The position numbers and the translations under genes are program-made. From JAURNZ01 sp036337715 (lineage in GTDB: Bacteria > Pseudomonadota > Gammaproteobacteria > Comchoanobacterales > Comchoanobacteraceae), in assembly GCA_036337715.1 (NCBI GenBank), contig JAYZDS010000007.1, forward strand, positions 124,001-188,000: 64,000 bases of DNA. The letters are read 5' to 3'. Positions 16,331-26,100 of the stretch are shown one piece after another. The notes under the pieces are model-generated. The model saw nothing but the letters and a program-made list of their open reading frames with translations. It searched no databases and was not told where the DNA came from. Every line of letters begins with the position of its first letter. Within the stretch, counting starts at the first letter, position 1.

Positions 16331-18150
16331 GATTCGTCATCATCTAGTTTTAGCCAAGTTTCATATGCAATGTCTTTTTCAGCTTCTAGGTTTTTAATCG
16401 TCTGTTTTATAGCTTTAACTTTTTCAAAGTCATTATAGATATCAGGTTGCATCAATAAATTTGATTGATCAGTAATTTGTTTTTCAAGTCGTTTGATTTT
16501 ATCAAGAATCCTGCGAATGGCTCTGTGATCTTTGATTTTAGGTGGTTTGATTTGTTTTTTTTCTTTTATTGGAGAGGTTAGGCTGATTGGTTTGGCACCT
16601 TGGTGAAGGGCATCATCATATCCACCAGCATATTCTGTTATTTGGCCATCGTCTTCAAAATAAAGAACTTGTGTTGCAATTTGATTAATGAATGTTCTAT
16701 CGTGACTGACAAGTAAGATAGCAGCTTTTGTCTCGATTAAAAACTGCTCTAGGGCATCAAGTGTATCAAGGTCTAAATCATTTGTTGGTTCATCTAAAAT
16801 ATATACATTAGCAGGTTTTAAAAACAGTTTTGCAAGTAAGGCACGTTGTTTTTCGCCGCCTGAAAAGTGTTTGATGGGTGTTTGAATGCGTTCACTTGAA
16901 AATAAGAAATCCTGAAGATAACTTATGGCATGTTTTTTTTGACCATTGAGTTCAACGTGACTTTGCCCCCCTGAGATATTGTCTAAAAGTGATTTATTGA
17001 GATCAAGTTGATCTTTTTTTTGATCAAAATAGGCGACATTCAAAGTTGGTCCATGAATAACTTCACCTTGGGATGGTTTAATCTCGCCTAACATAATCTT
17101 TATTAATGTACTTTTACCGCAGCCATTTCTGCCTATGATCCCGACATGATCTCCGCGATTAAGTGTGAATGTTAATTGATCAACTAATGGTTTTGTATAA
17201 CCAAAAGAAACATCTTTTAACTGAATCAATTTTTGGGAAGTAGGGCCCTGACTATGATCGGATATTTTAATTTGTTTGTCACGGTTGATTCTTAATGCCC
17301 GTTGCTCTTTAAGCACATTAAGTGCTCTCAGTCTGCCCTGATTACGTTTTCGTCTAGCAGTGACCCCACGGGCAAGCCAATGCATTTCTCTTGCAATTTT
17401 TTTTTCAAGTTTTTGCGTAGTATTTGCCTCTTCCAGTAAAAACGTTTCACGTCTTTTGATATGGTCAGAATAATTGCCTGGCCAACCCATAATTTGCCCA
17501 TGATCAATTTCTACAATATGATCAGCCACATCATCGATTAATTGTCTATCATGGCTTACTAAAATAATGCTACCTTTAAAATCTTGACACCATTTGGTTA
17601 GCCATTCAATTGCTGCAATATCAAGATGATTGGTTGGCTCATCTAAAATCAGTACATCAGGTTCTTTGATGATGCTTTGTGCAAAAGCAACTCGTCTTTT
17701 GAGTCCCTCGGATAACTCAGAAATGAATAGATCAGTGTCCAATAAACATATACGACATATTGATTTTGCTTGTTGTAAATATCGTTGTGAATCAATCTTA
17801 TCTACATCTTGTTGTAAAGCCTCATTGCTTGCGTCAGACAGCCATTTCGCTATTAGGCTACCATCTGTGCCCAAGCCCCTTAAAACCGCCATTAAAACCG
17901 TGTCATTGGGCGTTAAATCGGGTTGTTGGTGTAGATAGCTTATTAAACAACGGTTTGGCCAGTTAATATCTCCTTGATCTGCAGTTAATTGACCACACAT
18001 GAGTTTTAATAATGTAGTTTTCCCAACGCCGTTTGCACCGATTAAAGCCGTCTTAGATGGTAAAGACCATGATAAGTTGGCATCACTCAATATTGCTTTG
18101 CCACTATGTTGATAAGATAATTGTTTGATGATTAAAGCGTCTTGTTGCAT
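16327..18150 (-). CDS. uup: ABC-F family ATPase, Uup-like
   Basis: A protein of about 607 residues with two ABC ATPase domains on one chain and no membrane domain. Walker A motifs are GANGVGKT and GRNGCGKS, signatures SEGLKRR and SGGEKQR, and Walker B/linker VLILDEPTNHLD and VYILDEPTNDLD. The inter-ABC linker is arginine-rich (ARRKRNQGRLRAL), and the C-terminus is a coiled coil (RRILDKIKRLEKQI...), which is characteristic of Uup rather than EttA. ABC-F proteins act on ribosomes, and Uup also affects branched DNA stability. ATG 18150 gives the family start. The longer frame to 18186 would begin with an unlikely TTG. Convergent with the antiporter gene. Confidence 0.9.
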   Translation of the reverse strand: MQQDALIIKQLSYQHSGKAILSDANLSWSLPSKTALIGANGVGKTTLLKLMCGQLTADQGDINWPNRCLISYLHQQPDLTPNDTVLMAVLRGLGTDGSLIAKWLSDASNEALQQDVDKIDSQRYLQQAKSICRICLLDTDLFISELSEGLKRRVAFAQSIIKEPDVLILDEPTNHLDIAAIEWLTKWCQDFKGSIILVSHDRQLIDDVADHIVEIDHGQIMGWPGNYSDHIKRRETFLLEEANTTQKLEKKIAREMHWLARGVTARRKRNQGRLRALNVLKEQRALRINRDKQIKISDHSQGPTSQKLIQLKDVSFGYTKPLVDQLTFTLNRGDHVGIIGRNGCGKSTLIKIMLGEIKPSQGEVIHGPTLNVAYFDQKKDQLDLNKSLLDNISGGQSHVELNGQKKHAISYLQDFLFSSERIQTPIKHFSGGEKQRALLAKLFLKPANVYILDEPTNDLDLDTLDALEQFLIETKAAILLVSHDRTFINQIATQVLYFEDDGQITEYAGGYDDALHQGAKPISLTSPIKEKKQIKPPKIKDHRAIRRILDKIKRLEKQITDQSNLLMQPDIYNDFEKVKAIKQTIKNLEAEKDIAYETWLKLDDDES

Positions 18151-18298
18151 AATAAGCACATTACAATGGAATTTAACAATTCGCAACTGAGAGCCAGTTG
18201 TAATTTATTTTTTATATTGGTTTTGTCGTTAGATCTCTTGTTAACTTGTTTGCATTTATTTAGGTTAATCATTAATCTATTTAGGTAGTGAGGATAAT

Positions 18299-20977
18299 AT
18301 GGTAAAAAAAGTATTTATGAGTGACCAAAATATTGCAGAAACCAAAGAGTGGTTAGATGCACTACGTGATGTCATTGAAGCAGAAAACCTAGACAGGGCT
18401 ATTTTTCTTGTCAGTGCATTAATTGAAAAGCTACGTTTGATTTCAACATTGCAACCTATTGGGACCGTAACTCCAATGGTGAATACGCTTTCTGCAGACC
18501 CTGAATTCCCTGCTCACGAAGAAAATCATATGAAAGCTTTTGGAAACATGGTGCGTTGGAATGCTGCGGCTATGGTTTCTAAGGGTGCTAAAAAGGCAAG
18601 TGAGCTCGGTGGTCATATTGCGACTTATGCTTCCATTGCAGATATATATTCTGTTGCTTTAGCTTATTTTTGTCGTGGCAGAAGTGGTGACCGTCTTGAG
18701 GACTTAGTTTACTATCAAGGTCACTCTACACCGGGTTTATATGCTCGAAGCTTTTTAGAGGGACGTATTACTGAAGAACAATTATTACATTTCCGCCAGG
18801 AAACTAGAGGAAAGGGTGTGGCGTCATATCCCCACCCATGGACAATGCCAGATTATTGGCAATTTGCAACTGTTTCTATGGGATTGACGGCGGTACAAGC
18901 CATTTATCAAGCAAGATTACAAAAATATTTAATTGCCAGAAAATTGCTACCTGAAAGTGATCGCCGTGTTTGGGCATTTATGGGCGATGGTGAAATGGAT
19001 GAGATTGAATCTTTAGGTGGCATTAGGATTGCTTCTAGAGAGAATTTAGATAATCTCATTTATGTGATTAACTGTAACCTTCAAAGACTAGATGGCCCAG
19101 TGTGTGCCAATCATAATGTTATAGATGAATTAGAAGGCATGTTTTTAGGTGCCGGATGGCGAGTCATTAAAAGTGTTTGGAATCGCGCAATGGATCGTTT
19201 ACTTGAGAAAGATACAGAAGGTCTTTTGAAAGCAAAGTTATCCAATTTCAATGATGGACAATTACAGCGTATCAGTGGGCTAAACGCTCAACAAATTAGA
19301 GAAGAAGTTTTCAATGATGATCCGCGATTAAAGGCAATGATTGATGGTTGGTCTGATGAAGACATCGATGCCCTTGGTCGTGCTGGCCACGATTGCGAGA
19401 AGATCTTTTCATCATTTAATGAAGCTCAGAAAACAAAGGGTCAACCAACTGTTGTATTACTCATGACAACGAAGGGGTATGGTGTTCCAGGTGTTGCTGG
19501 AACAAATACGGCACATAACACAAAAAAAATGGCAGAAGATACATTGGTTGAATATGCTAAATTACTTGAAATTCCTTTGTCATTAGACAAAGCCAAACAA
19601 GGGGATTTTTATCATCCTGGTGAAGATAACGCTGCCATAAAATTCATTCGCCAAAGAAGACAAGCATTAGGTGGTTATATCCCAGCTAGACATGCGAAAG
19701 CAGATGTTCTCAAAGCACCGGATCTAAAAACTTTTGCATCCATTTGTGAGGGTAGTAAAGACCGTGAAGTTTCTTCAACCATGATGTTGGTGAGAATCTT
19801 AAGTTTGTTACTTAGAGAGGCTCACTTAAAAGATCGTATCGTCCCCATTGTCCCGGATGAGTCCAGAACCTTTGGTATGGAGGGATTATTTAGACAAATA
19901 GGGATTTATTCACCGTTAGGTCAACAATATGAACCAGTCGATGCAGGTTCGATCATGTATTATAAAGAAGCTAAAGATGGCCAATACATTCAAGAGGGTG
20001 TGAATGAGGGTGGTGCAGTCAGCTCATGGATAGCAGCTGCAACTTCATACAGTAGTAATGCGCTTAGCCTCATACCTTTTTATATTTATTATTCTATGTT
20101 TGGTTTTCAGCGTGTTGGCGATTATATTTGGGCTGCAGGCGATATGCGTGCCCGTGGTTTTCTAATTGGAGCAACGGCTGGTAGAACGACATTGGCTGGT
20201 GAGGGGCTACAACATAATGATGGTAATAGTCTTCATATTTCAAGTTTAGTTCCTAATTGTGTTAGTTATGATCCCACTTATGGTTATGAATTGGCAGTCA
20301 TCATTCGCCATGGTATTTATCGCATGTTTGAAAAACAAGAAGACGTATTTTTCTATATTTCAGTCATGAATGAAAATTATATACACCCTGCAATGCCAAA
20401 AAATGTTGAGGAAGACATTATCAAAGGGATGTATCTGCTTCAGAAGTCGAAAAAGCCACAGATACATTTGCTTGGTTCAGGCACAATTTTAAGAGAAGTC
20501 GAAAAAGCAAAGACCTTGTTAGAAAAAGATTATGGTATTGAAGCCAATGTGTGGAGTGTGACAAGTTTCACGGAATTAGCCCGTGAAGCAGCCCACGTTG
20601 AACGTCATAATAGAGTTTGTATTGAAGCTGACGAAAAGCAAAGCCATATTGAGCTTTGTCTAAATGACGGTTTGCCTATTGTCGTTGCAACAGACTATGT
20701 TAAAACCTACCCTCAACAAGTCCAACCATATATTGATAACCCAATGACGGTATTAGGGACAGATGGTTTTGGGCGAAGTGATACACGTTTGGAACTTAGA
20801 CAATTCCATGAGGTTAATACCAATCATATCGCTTATGCAGCCCTTTATCATGCTTATAAAGCAGGACAACTGTCAAAGAAAGCACTGATTGAAGCCAAGA
20901 AAAAACTTGATATACCAGATGAAGACCCTCAAGATACGATTGCATCTTTGTACCAAGGTGTTAAGGAGGATATCTGA
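18299..20977 (+). CDS. aceE: Pyruvate dehydrogenase E1 component (homodimeric type)
   Basis: An 892-residue homodimeric E1, the same size class as E. coli AceE (887). It decarboxylates pyruvate with thiamine diphosphate and transfers the acetyl group to AceF lipoyl groups. The ThDP motif runs from GDGEMDE (about residue 228) to NCNLQRLDGP. The N-terminal LDALRDVIEAE segment binds E2, and LVPNCVSYDPTYGYELAVI and ASVTSF-like blocks typify the C-terminal domain. GTGAGG lies 5 bases before ATG 18299; a second ATG at 18317 is possible. First gene of aceE-aceF-lpdA; the ends of aceE and aceF overlap by one base (TGATG). Confidence 0.98.
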   Translation: MVKKVFMSDQNIAETKEWLDALRDVIEAENLDRAIFLVSALIEKLRLISTLQPIGTVTPMVNTLSADPEFPAHEENHMKAFGNMVRWNAAAMVSKGAKKASELGGHIATYASIADIYSVALAYFCRGRSGDRLEDLVYYQGHSTPGLYARSFLEGRITEEQLLHFRQETRGKGVASYPHPWTMPDYWQFATVSMGLTAVQAIYQARLQKYLIARKLLPESDRRVWAFMGDGEMDEIESLGGIRIASRENLDNLIYVINCNLQRLDGPVCANHNVIDELEGMFLGAGWRVIKSVWNRAMDRLLEKDTEGLLKAKLSNFNDGQLQRISGLNAQQIREEVFNDDPRLKAMIDGWSDEDIDALGRAGHDCEKIFSSFNEAQKTKGQPTVVLLMTTKGYGVPGVAGTNTAHNTKKMAEDTLVEYAKLLEIPLSLDKAKQGDFYHPGEDNAAIKFIRQRRQALGGYIPARHAKADVLKAPDLKTFASICEGSKDREVSSTMMLVRILSLLLREAHLKDRIVPIVPDESRTFGMEGLFRQIGIYSPLGQQYEPVDAGSIMYYKEAKDGQYIQEGVNEGGAVSSWIAAATSYSSNALSLIPFYIYYSMFGFQRVGDYIWAAGDMRARGFLIGATAGRTTLAGEGLQHNDGNSLHISSLVPNCVSYDPTYGYELAVIIRHGIYRMFEKQEDVFFYISVMNENYIHPAMPKNVEEDIIKGMYLLQKSKKPQIHLLGSGTILREVEKAKTLLEKDYGIEANVWSVTSFTELAREAAHVERHNRVCIEADEKQSHIELCLNDGLPIVVATDYVKTYPQQVQPYIDNPMTVLGTDGFGRSDTRLELRQFHEVNTNHIAYAALYHAYKAGQLSKKALIEAKKKLDIPDEDPQDTIASLYQGVKEDI

Positions 20978-22572
20978 TGGTTAAATTGATCATACCTGAC
21001 TTAGGCGGAGCAAGCGACGTAACTATTATTGAAATTTTGGTGAAGCCTGGCGATCGTGTTGAACTCGACCAATCTATATTAACCCTAGAAGGGGAGAAGG
21101 CAACAATGGAAGTGCCTGCAACACAAGCAGGAGCAATTGCTAAAATATTGGTCAATGTAGGCGATAAAGTTAATGTGGGTGATGTAGTAGCCGAACTCGA
21201 TGTCGATGATGTTCCAGTTACAGAAGACAAAGTTATTCCAGATGAAGTCGCTGACGAGGTCCCAAGTAAGGATGAGCCTGCTAGCCCAACAGTAGAACTG
21301 AAAACATTAAATATCCCTGATTTGGGTGGAGCAGATAGTGCACAGGTAATTGAGTGTTTGGTCAATGTTGGTGATGAGATCAGTATAGATCAACCTGTGA
21401 TTACGCTTGAGGGAGAAAAGGCTACTATGGAAGTCCCTTCTACCGAAGCGGGAGAAATCAAGAAGATTCACCTACAAGTAGGTGATCAGATTAAACAAGG
21501 TCAGCCTATGATTGACGTGCTTACCTTAAACAGTACCAGTACAACTTTGCAAGCACCTCAGGCATCACAGGAAGTCCAAGTTAGTCAACCACAACAACCA
21601 ACTGTTAGACAAACTTCCCCTACAACGACAACTGCCCCAGTTATGAGCGAGCCACTGCCGTCATTTGATAAAGTGTATGCAGGTCCAAGCGTTAGACGTT
21701 ATGCTCGCGAATTTGGTATTGATTTAAATCAGATCAAGGGCACTGGTCATAAAGGTAGAATTCAAAAAGAAGATTTGATTCAGTTTGTTAAATTAAGATT
21801 AAATCAAGCAACTTCTCCGGGTACCTCAGCGCTACCTACCATGCCTAGTATTGATTTTGCTCAATTTGGTTCAGTTAATACTGAACCATTATCTAAGATC
21901 AAACAAATTACTGGGAAAAATATGGTCCGTAACTGGTTAAATATTCCCCATGTGACTCAATTTGGTCAAGCTGATATCACATTATTAGATCAAAATTTTC
22001 AAGAATTCAAAGCTAAATTAAAATCCGAAGGCAAACGAATTACCCAACTGCCATTTTTAATGAAGGCGCTAGTGCTAGCGCTCAAAGAATTTCCTGAGTT
22101 TAATGCGTCATTAAGTAGTGATGGTAAATCAATCATAAAAAAAGACTACTATCATATAGGTATTGCAGTTGATACGCCTCAAGGCTTGGTTGTGCCGGTA
22201 ATTCGCGATGTGGATCAAAAAGACATCATGACCTTAATGGATGATTTATTATCGTTGAGTGCGCAAGCACGTGAATCAGGACTACCTATGAAAGCAATGC
22301 AGGGGGGGTGTATGACCATCTCAAATTTGGGTGGTATTGGTGGTGGTCACTTTACCCCGATCATAAATGCACCAGAGGTTGCAATTTTAGGTGTCTCACG
22401 TCAAGAGGTTGTCCCACATTATAAGGACGGGCACTGGTTGCCAATGACGCAATTACCATTATCTTTGTCGTATGATCACCGCGTTATTGATGGTGCACAA
22501 GCGGCACGTTTTTTAGTTCGACTCATGCATTATATTTCGCATGTTGTCGTTGAACTCATTGTTGGAGAGTAA
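20977..22572 (+). CDS. aceF: Dihydrolipoyllysine acetyltransferase, pyruvate dehydrogenase E2
   Basis: A 531-residue E2 with two lipoyl domains at the N-terminus, lipoyl lysines Lys41 and Lys148, each in GEKATMEVP. A Pro/Thr/Gln-rich hinge and a peripheral-subunit-binding domain follow (GPSVRRYAREFGIDLNQIKG, about residues 231-268), then the catalytic core ending SYDHRVIDGA with His501 and Asp505. E. coli AceF has three lipoyl domains, so this is the two-lipoyl form. It carries acetyl groups from E1 to CoA in the core of the complex. AAGGAGGA is placed just before the ATG. Confidence 0.98.
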   Translation: MVKLIIPDLGGASDVTIIEILVKPGDRVELDQSILTLEGEKATMEVPATQAGAIAKILVNVGDKVNVGDVVAELDVDDVPVTEDKVIPDEVADEVPSKDEPASPTVELKTLNIPDLGGADSAQVIECLVNVGDEISIDQPVITLEGEKATMEVPSTEAGEIKKIHLQVGDQIKQGQPMIDVLTLNSTSTTLQAPQASQEVQVSQPQQPTVRQTSPTTTTAPVMSEPLPSFDKVYAGPSVRRYAREFGIDLNQIKGTGHKGRIQKEDLIQFVKLRLNQATSPGTSALPTMPSIDFAQFGSVNTEPLSKIKQITGKNMVRNWLNIPHVTQFGQADITLLDQNFQEFKAKLKSEGKRITQLPFLMKALVLALKEFPEFNASLSSDGKSIIKKDYYHIGIAVDTPQGLVVPVIRDVDQKDIMTLMDDLLSLSAQARESGLPMKAMQGGCMTISNLGGIGGGHFTPIINAPEVAILGVSRQEVVPHYKDGHWLPMTQLPLSLSYDHRVIDGAQAARFLVRLMHYISHVVVELIVGE

Positions 22573-22576
22573 TGAC

Positions 22577-23992
22577 ATGGCAAATCAAAAATCAGTTAAG
22601 CAAATCAAAATTCAGTGTTTAGTATTAGGGAGTGGGCCAGGTGGTTATACGGCCGCTAATAGGCTAGCTGATCTGGGTCAAGAGGTTATTCTAGTTGAAC
22701 GCTTTGATGCTTTGGGTGGCGTGTGTTTAAATGTTGGATGTATCCCTTCAAAAGCGATGCTACACATGGCAGAAGTTCTATTTGAAACAGCTGAATTATC
22801 TGCAAAAGGGATAGAATATAACAAACCTAAAATTGATATCGTTAAATTACGTGCTTGGAAAGATGGGATCATTAAAAACTTAAATCAAGGCGTAAAGATG
22901 CTTACATCTAAACGTAAAGTTAAGGTGATTCATGGATACGGAACATTAACAAGCACACATACATTGAATGTCACAGATGCCAATGAGCAAACAACAGAAA
23001 TCTCTTTTGAAAAGATAATATTAGCAGCAGGATCTGAGCCTGTAAGGCTACCCTTTTTACCAGAAGACCCAAGAATATTCAGTTCAACTGGTGCTTTGAG
23101 GTTTGCTGATCCAACAGGTTCACTTTTGGTCATAGGTGGTGGCATCATTGGTTGTGAAATGGCAACAATTTATAAGGCTTTAGGCGCACCTGTCACAATT
23201 GTTGAAATGTTACCAGAATTGATGTCGGGTACGGATCAAGATTTAGTAAAACCAATGCAACAATTACTCGAAAAGCGTGGTATTGAAATTCACGTTGATA
23301 CTCGTGTGACTAATGTCGAAGTTACAAAAAAAGGACTCAGTGTTACTTTTGAAGGCAAAAAGACTGAAAAGAAAATCTTCTCACAAATTCTTGTGAGTGT
23401 TGGAAGAAAACCAAATGGTTTACTCATTGGTTCCGATAAGGCAGGCATTGCTTGCGACGAACGAGGTTTTGTAAAAGTTGATGACCAATATAAAACAAAT
23501 GTTGATCATATTTTTGCGATTGGTGACTTAATTGATACGCCGATGTTAGCACATATTGCTGCAGCTGAAGGTCATTTAGCGGCTGAAATTGCTGCTGGTC
23601 ATGACCATTTAGTTAGGGATTTTAGATGTTATCCAAATGTTGCATACACTGATCCAGAAGTTGCTTGGGTTGGTGAAACCGAGGTGTCACTTAAAAAAGC
23701 AAATATCAAGTTCAAAAAAGGGGTATTTCCATGGATGGCAAATGGACGTGCACTTGCTATGGGACGAAGTGAGGGCCTAACAAAAATTTTGGTAGATCCA
23801 GATACTGGTAAGATATTAGGCGGTGGTGTTGTTGGAAAGCACGCAGGTGATTTGATTGGTGAGATAGCTCTTGCGATAGAAATGGGCGCTAATGCAGAAG
23901 ACATTGCTTTAACCATCCATCCACACCCAACATTGATTGAAACAGTAGGATTAGCTGCTCAGGTAGTAGAAGGCACAGTGACTGATCTGTGA
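22577..23992 (+). CDS. lpdA: Dihydrolipoyl dehydrogenase (E3)
   Basis: A 471-residue FAD-dependent disulfide oxidoreductase that reoxidises dihydrolipoyl groups and makes NADH. The FAD GxGxxG is GSGPGGYTAA. The redox disulfide is Cys50/Cys55 in GGVCLNVGCIPSK, the NAD-binding site is VIGGGIIGCEMA, and the C-terminal catalytic His-Glu is in TIHPHPTLIE. ATG 22577, preceded by GGAGAG, is preferred over longer frames that would overlap aceF. It is also expected to serve 2-oxoglutarate dehydrogenase. The end overlaps mltA as GTGA. Confidence 0.98.
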   Translation: MANQKSVKQIKIQCLVLGSGPGGYTAANRLADLGQEVILVERFDALGGVCLNVGCIPSKAMLHMAEVLFETAELSAKGIEYNKPKIDIVKLRAWKDGIIKNLNQGVKMLTSKRKVKVIHGYGTLTSTHTLNVTDANEQTTEISFEKIILAAGSEPVRLPFLPEDPRIFSSTGALRFADPTGSLLVIGGGIIGCEMATIYKALGAPVTIVEMLPELMSGTDQDLVKPMQQLLEKRGIEIHVDTRVTNVEVTKKGLSVTFEGKKTEKKIFSQILVSVGRKPNGLLIGSDKAGIACDERGFVKVDDQYKTNVDHIFAIGDLIDTPMLAHIAAAEGHLAAEIAAGHDHLVRDFRCYPNVAYTDPEVAWVGETEVSLKKANIKFKKGVFPWMANGRALAMGRSEGLTKILVDPDTGKILGGGVVGKHAGDLIGEIALAIEMGANAEDIALTIHPHPTLIETVGLAAQVVEGTVTDL

Positions 23993-24918
23993 GAATCTTT
24001 TTAATTGGTTTGTTGGCTTTATCAGGCTGTGTCTCACAAGGATACACAGCGCCGCTATATGAAACAACTTTAGTTTCACCTGAAAAAAGTTTGATGGCGT
24101 TTAAAGCTTCTTGTGATAAGCCCAACGCAACTAAGGTTTTGTCATCAAATAATGCAAATCAATGGCAATCAGTTTGTCAATCCATCACTACTTTAGACTT
24201 GATGTCGAGCGAGGCTGCACAAGCATTCTGGGCTAAACATTTTAAACTTTTACCACAAACTAAATTAGCAAAAGTATCTGGGTATTATACTCAGGAACTC
24301 GTTGGTAGTTTAAAACCAACTCAAACGTTTAAAACACCGATCTATGCTGTGCCAGATCAATGTATGGAGTGTTATGACCGTGCAGCCATTGAGTCTGGTA
24401 GTTTGAAAAATAAAGCGGAAGAAATTCTTTATATAAAAGATAATGTTGAACGTTACTTTACTCAGTTACAGGGTGCAGCTGTTGTTCATTTGACTAATGG
24501 TCAAACAAAGCGCTTAGTCGTTGCAGGGAAGAACAATTTCCCATATCATTTTATTAAAATTTCAGGGTCACTTCAGTATCAACGTGAATGGTTATATAAC
24601 CATCCAGAACAAATCAATAGTATTTTAGCTAGAAACCCAAGCTTTATTTATTATGAACTATCAGATGACCCAGTTGTAAAAGGAAATCGTGGTGTTCCTC
24701 TGACTGCCGGACATAGCGTAGCTGTTGATAAGACAATTATCCCTTCAGGCACACCAATTCTTCTGGGAGATCGCATTGTAATCGCTCAAGATGTTGGTAG
24801 AGCCATTCATGGTAATGGTCGATTTGATCTCTATTGGGGCGTCGGTCAAGCTGCAGAAAAAATTGCGGGTGGTTATTTAACCCAATCAACCTGGTCAGTT
24901 TTAGCACCTAAGGCTTGA
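23989..24918 (+). CDS. mltA: Membrane-bound lytic murein transglycosylase A (lipoprotein)
   Basis: A 309-residue outer-membrane lipoprotein; the E. coli protein has 365. It cleaves peptidoglycan with formation of 1,6-anhydromuramic acid. The N-terminus MRIFLIGLLALSGC is a lipoprotein signal with lipobox LSGC (Cys14). The MltA core is followed by the 3D domain with AQDVGRAIHGNGRFDLYWG, containing the catalytic Asp (DxG) and the second conserved Asp. VPLTAGHSVAVDKTIIPSGTPI is a typical family stretch. The GTG start overlaps lpdA, so it is an unexpected fourth member of the pyruvate dehydrogenase transcript. The 3' end overlaps asd, read in the opposite direction, by 46 bases. Confidence 0.92.
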   Translation: MRIFLIGLLALSGCVSQGYTAPLYETTLVSPEKSLMAFKASCDKPNATKVLSSNNANQWQSVCQSITTLDLMSSEAAQAFWAKHFKLLPQTKLAKVSGYYTQELVGSLKPTQTFKTPIYAVPDQCMECYDRAAIESGSLKNKAEEILYIKDNVERYFTQLQGAAVVHLTNGQTKRLVVAGKNNFPYHFIKISGSLQYQREWLYNHPEQINSILARNPSFIYYELSDDPVVKGNRGVPLTAGHSVAVDKTIIPSGTPILLGDRIVIAQDVGRAIHGNGRFDLYWGVGQAAEKIAGGYLTQSTWSVLAPKA

Positions 24919-25988
24919 CGTTGGTATTTTAAAATCATCTGACATGTTCTGACTAAAGGTTCTGCTGCACCCCATAAAAGTTGATCACCAATTGTAAATA
25001 AATGAATCACGTTAGATCGATGTTTATCTTGCCTGATGCGGCCAACAGCAATGTTTAATGTATTAGCAATGTATTTTGGTGATAGTTCACATGGATTGGT
25101 ATCTTCAATTAACTTAACCCAGTCATTACCTTGAGATAACCAATCTTTTAATTGTGCTAATGTATAGTGATTATCAAGTGTTATGGTAACTGACTGACTA
25201 TGGCATCTCAATGTATTTACTCTTACACATGTAGCACTGATTGGGGTCTGGGTTGCCAATAATTTAGTCGCTTCTTGCTCGAATTTAAGTTCCTCTTTTG
25301 TCACACCCTCATCACATAAAACATCTATCCAAGGAATAACATTATTGAGTAGAGTACTTTTATTATCTGGATTTTCAAGTTGACAACAACTATTTATAAG
25401 ATCATTAATATCAATGTGTTTTGAAGCAGTACTAACTTCGGTTAAGTAATTTTTAAGTTGTTGAGTCCCAGCGCCTGAAATGGCTTGATAAGTGTGTGTG
25501 TCAACGTGCTTGACTATGTCCTGTTCATATAATCCTTGTAAAGCAAGTAGCAGTAATGAGGTGCAACAGTTTGGCCCCACAAAGGTTTTTTGTTGATTGA
25601 TTATGGCATTTTTGATGGTAGCACCATTAATCGGATCTAATATGAGTGTGGCTTCAGGGTTAAGTCTTAGATGGGACGCGGCATCTAGCCAATATCCAGA
25701 CCAGCCGTTCTCACGAAGGTTGGACAACGTTCTTTGGGTATACTCACTACCTTGACAACTGATTAGTATGTCACACTGCGCTAAAGCAGATTGATCATTG
25801 GACAAACCAAATTGTATGGCTTTCGTTCCAATGAAAGGCGGTGTGATGTCGTCACAGACCTGAGTTGAAAAAAGATAAACGGTTTCGTTAGATAGGATTT
25901 TAGTTTGGTTAAATCGCTCGATTAAGACTTGCCCAACTAAGCCACGCCACCCAATGATTCCAATGTTCAATGATGAATTCTGTTGCAT
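24873..25988 (-). CDS. asd: Aspartate-semialdehyde dehydrogenase
   Basis: A 371-residue enzyme of the Gram-negative (E. coli-type) class. It reduces aspartyl phosphate to aspartate semialdehyde for lysine/diaminopimelate, threonine and methionine synthesis. The NADP-binding start is IGIIGWRGLVGQVL. The nucleophile is in GPNCCTSLLLL, where two adjacent cysteines occur and the first aligns with Cys135 of the GGNCT motif by position relative to N. QAISGAG, VRVNTLRCHSQ (catalytic His region) and GDQLLWGAAEPL are strongly conserved. There is no clear ribosome binding site. The last 46 bases overlap mltA on the other strand. Confidence 0.95.
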   Translation of the reverse strand: MQQNSSLNIGIIGWRGLVGQVLIERFNQTKILSNETVYLFSTQVCDDITPPFIGTKAIQFGLSNDQSALAQCDILISCQGSEYTQRTLSNLRENGWSGYWLDAASHLRLNPEATLILDPINGATIKNAIINQQKTFVGPNCCTSLLLLALQGLYEQDIVKHVDTHTYQAISGAGTQQLKNYLTEVSTASKHIDINDLINSCCQLENPDNKSTLLNNVIPWIDVLCDEGVTKEELKFEQEATKLLATQTPISATCVRVNTLRCHSQSVTITLDNHYTLAQLKDWLSQGNDWVKLIEDTNPCELSPKYIANTLNIAVGRIRQDKHRSNVIHLFTIGDQLLWGAAEPLVRTCQMILKYQRQALGAKTDQVDWVK

Positions 25989-26100
25989 GAGATTAGTTTA
26001 CGTCATCTTGTTGATAAATAAAACTGAATTAGATTTAATTTTCTAATTCATTCAATTAATATATATTGACTGTTTAGGGTATTTATGTTGAAATCCTAAG

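Noticed and set aside
20961..21365. A long Ser/Thr-rich open frame opposite aceF
   Set aside because: It is the antisense of the lipoyl-domain and linker codons of aceF; no start signals, and the composition is an artefact of the opposite strand.
22541..22576. Longer N-terminus for lpdA
   Set aside because: The frame upstream of 22577 overlaps aceF and adds residues not found in the family; ATG 22577 has GGAGAG.
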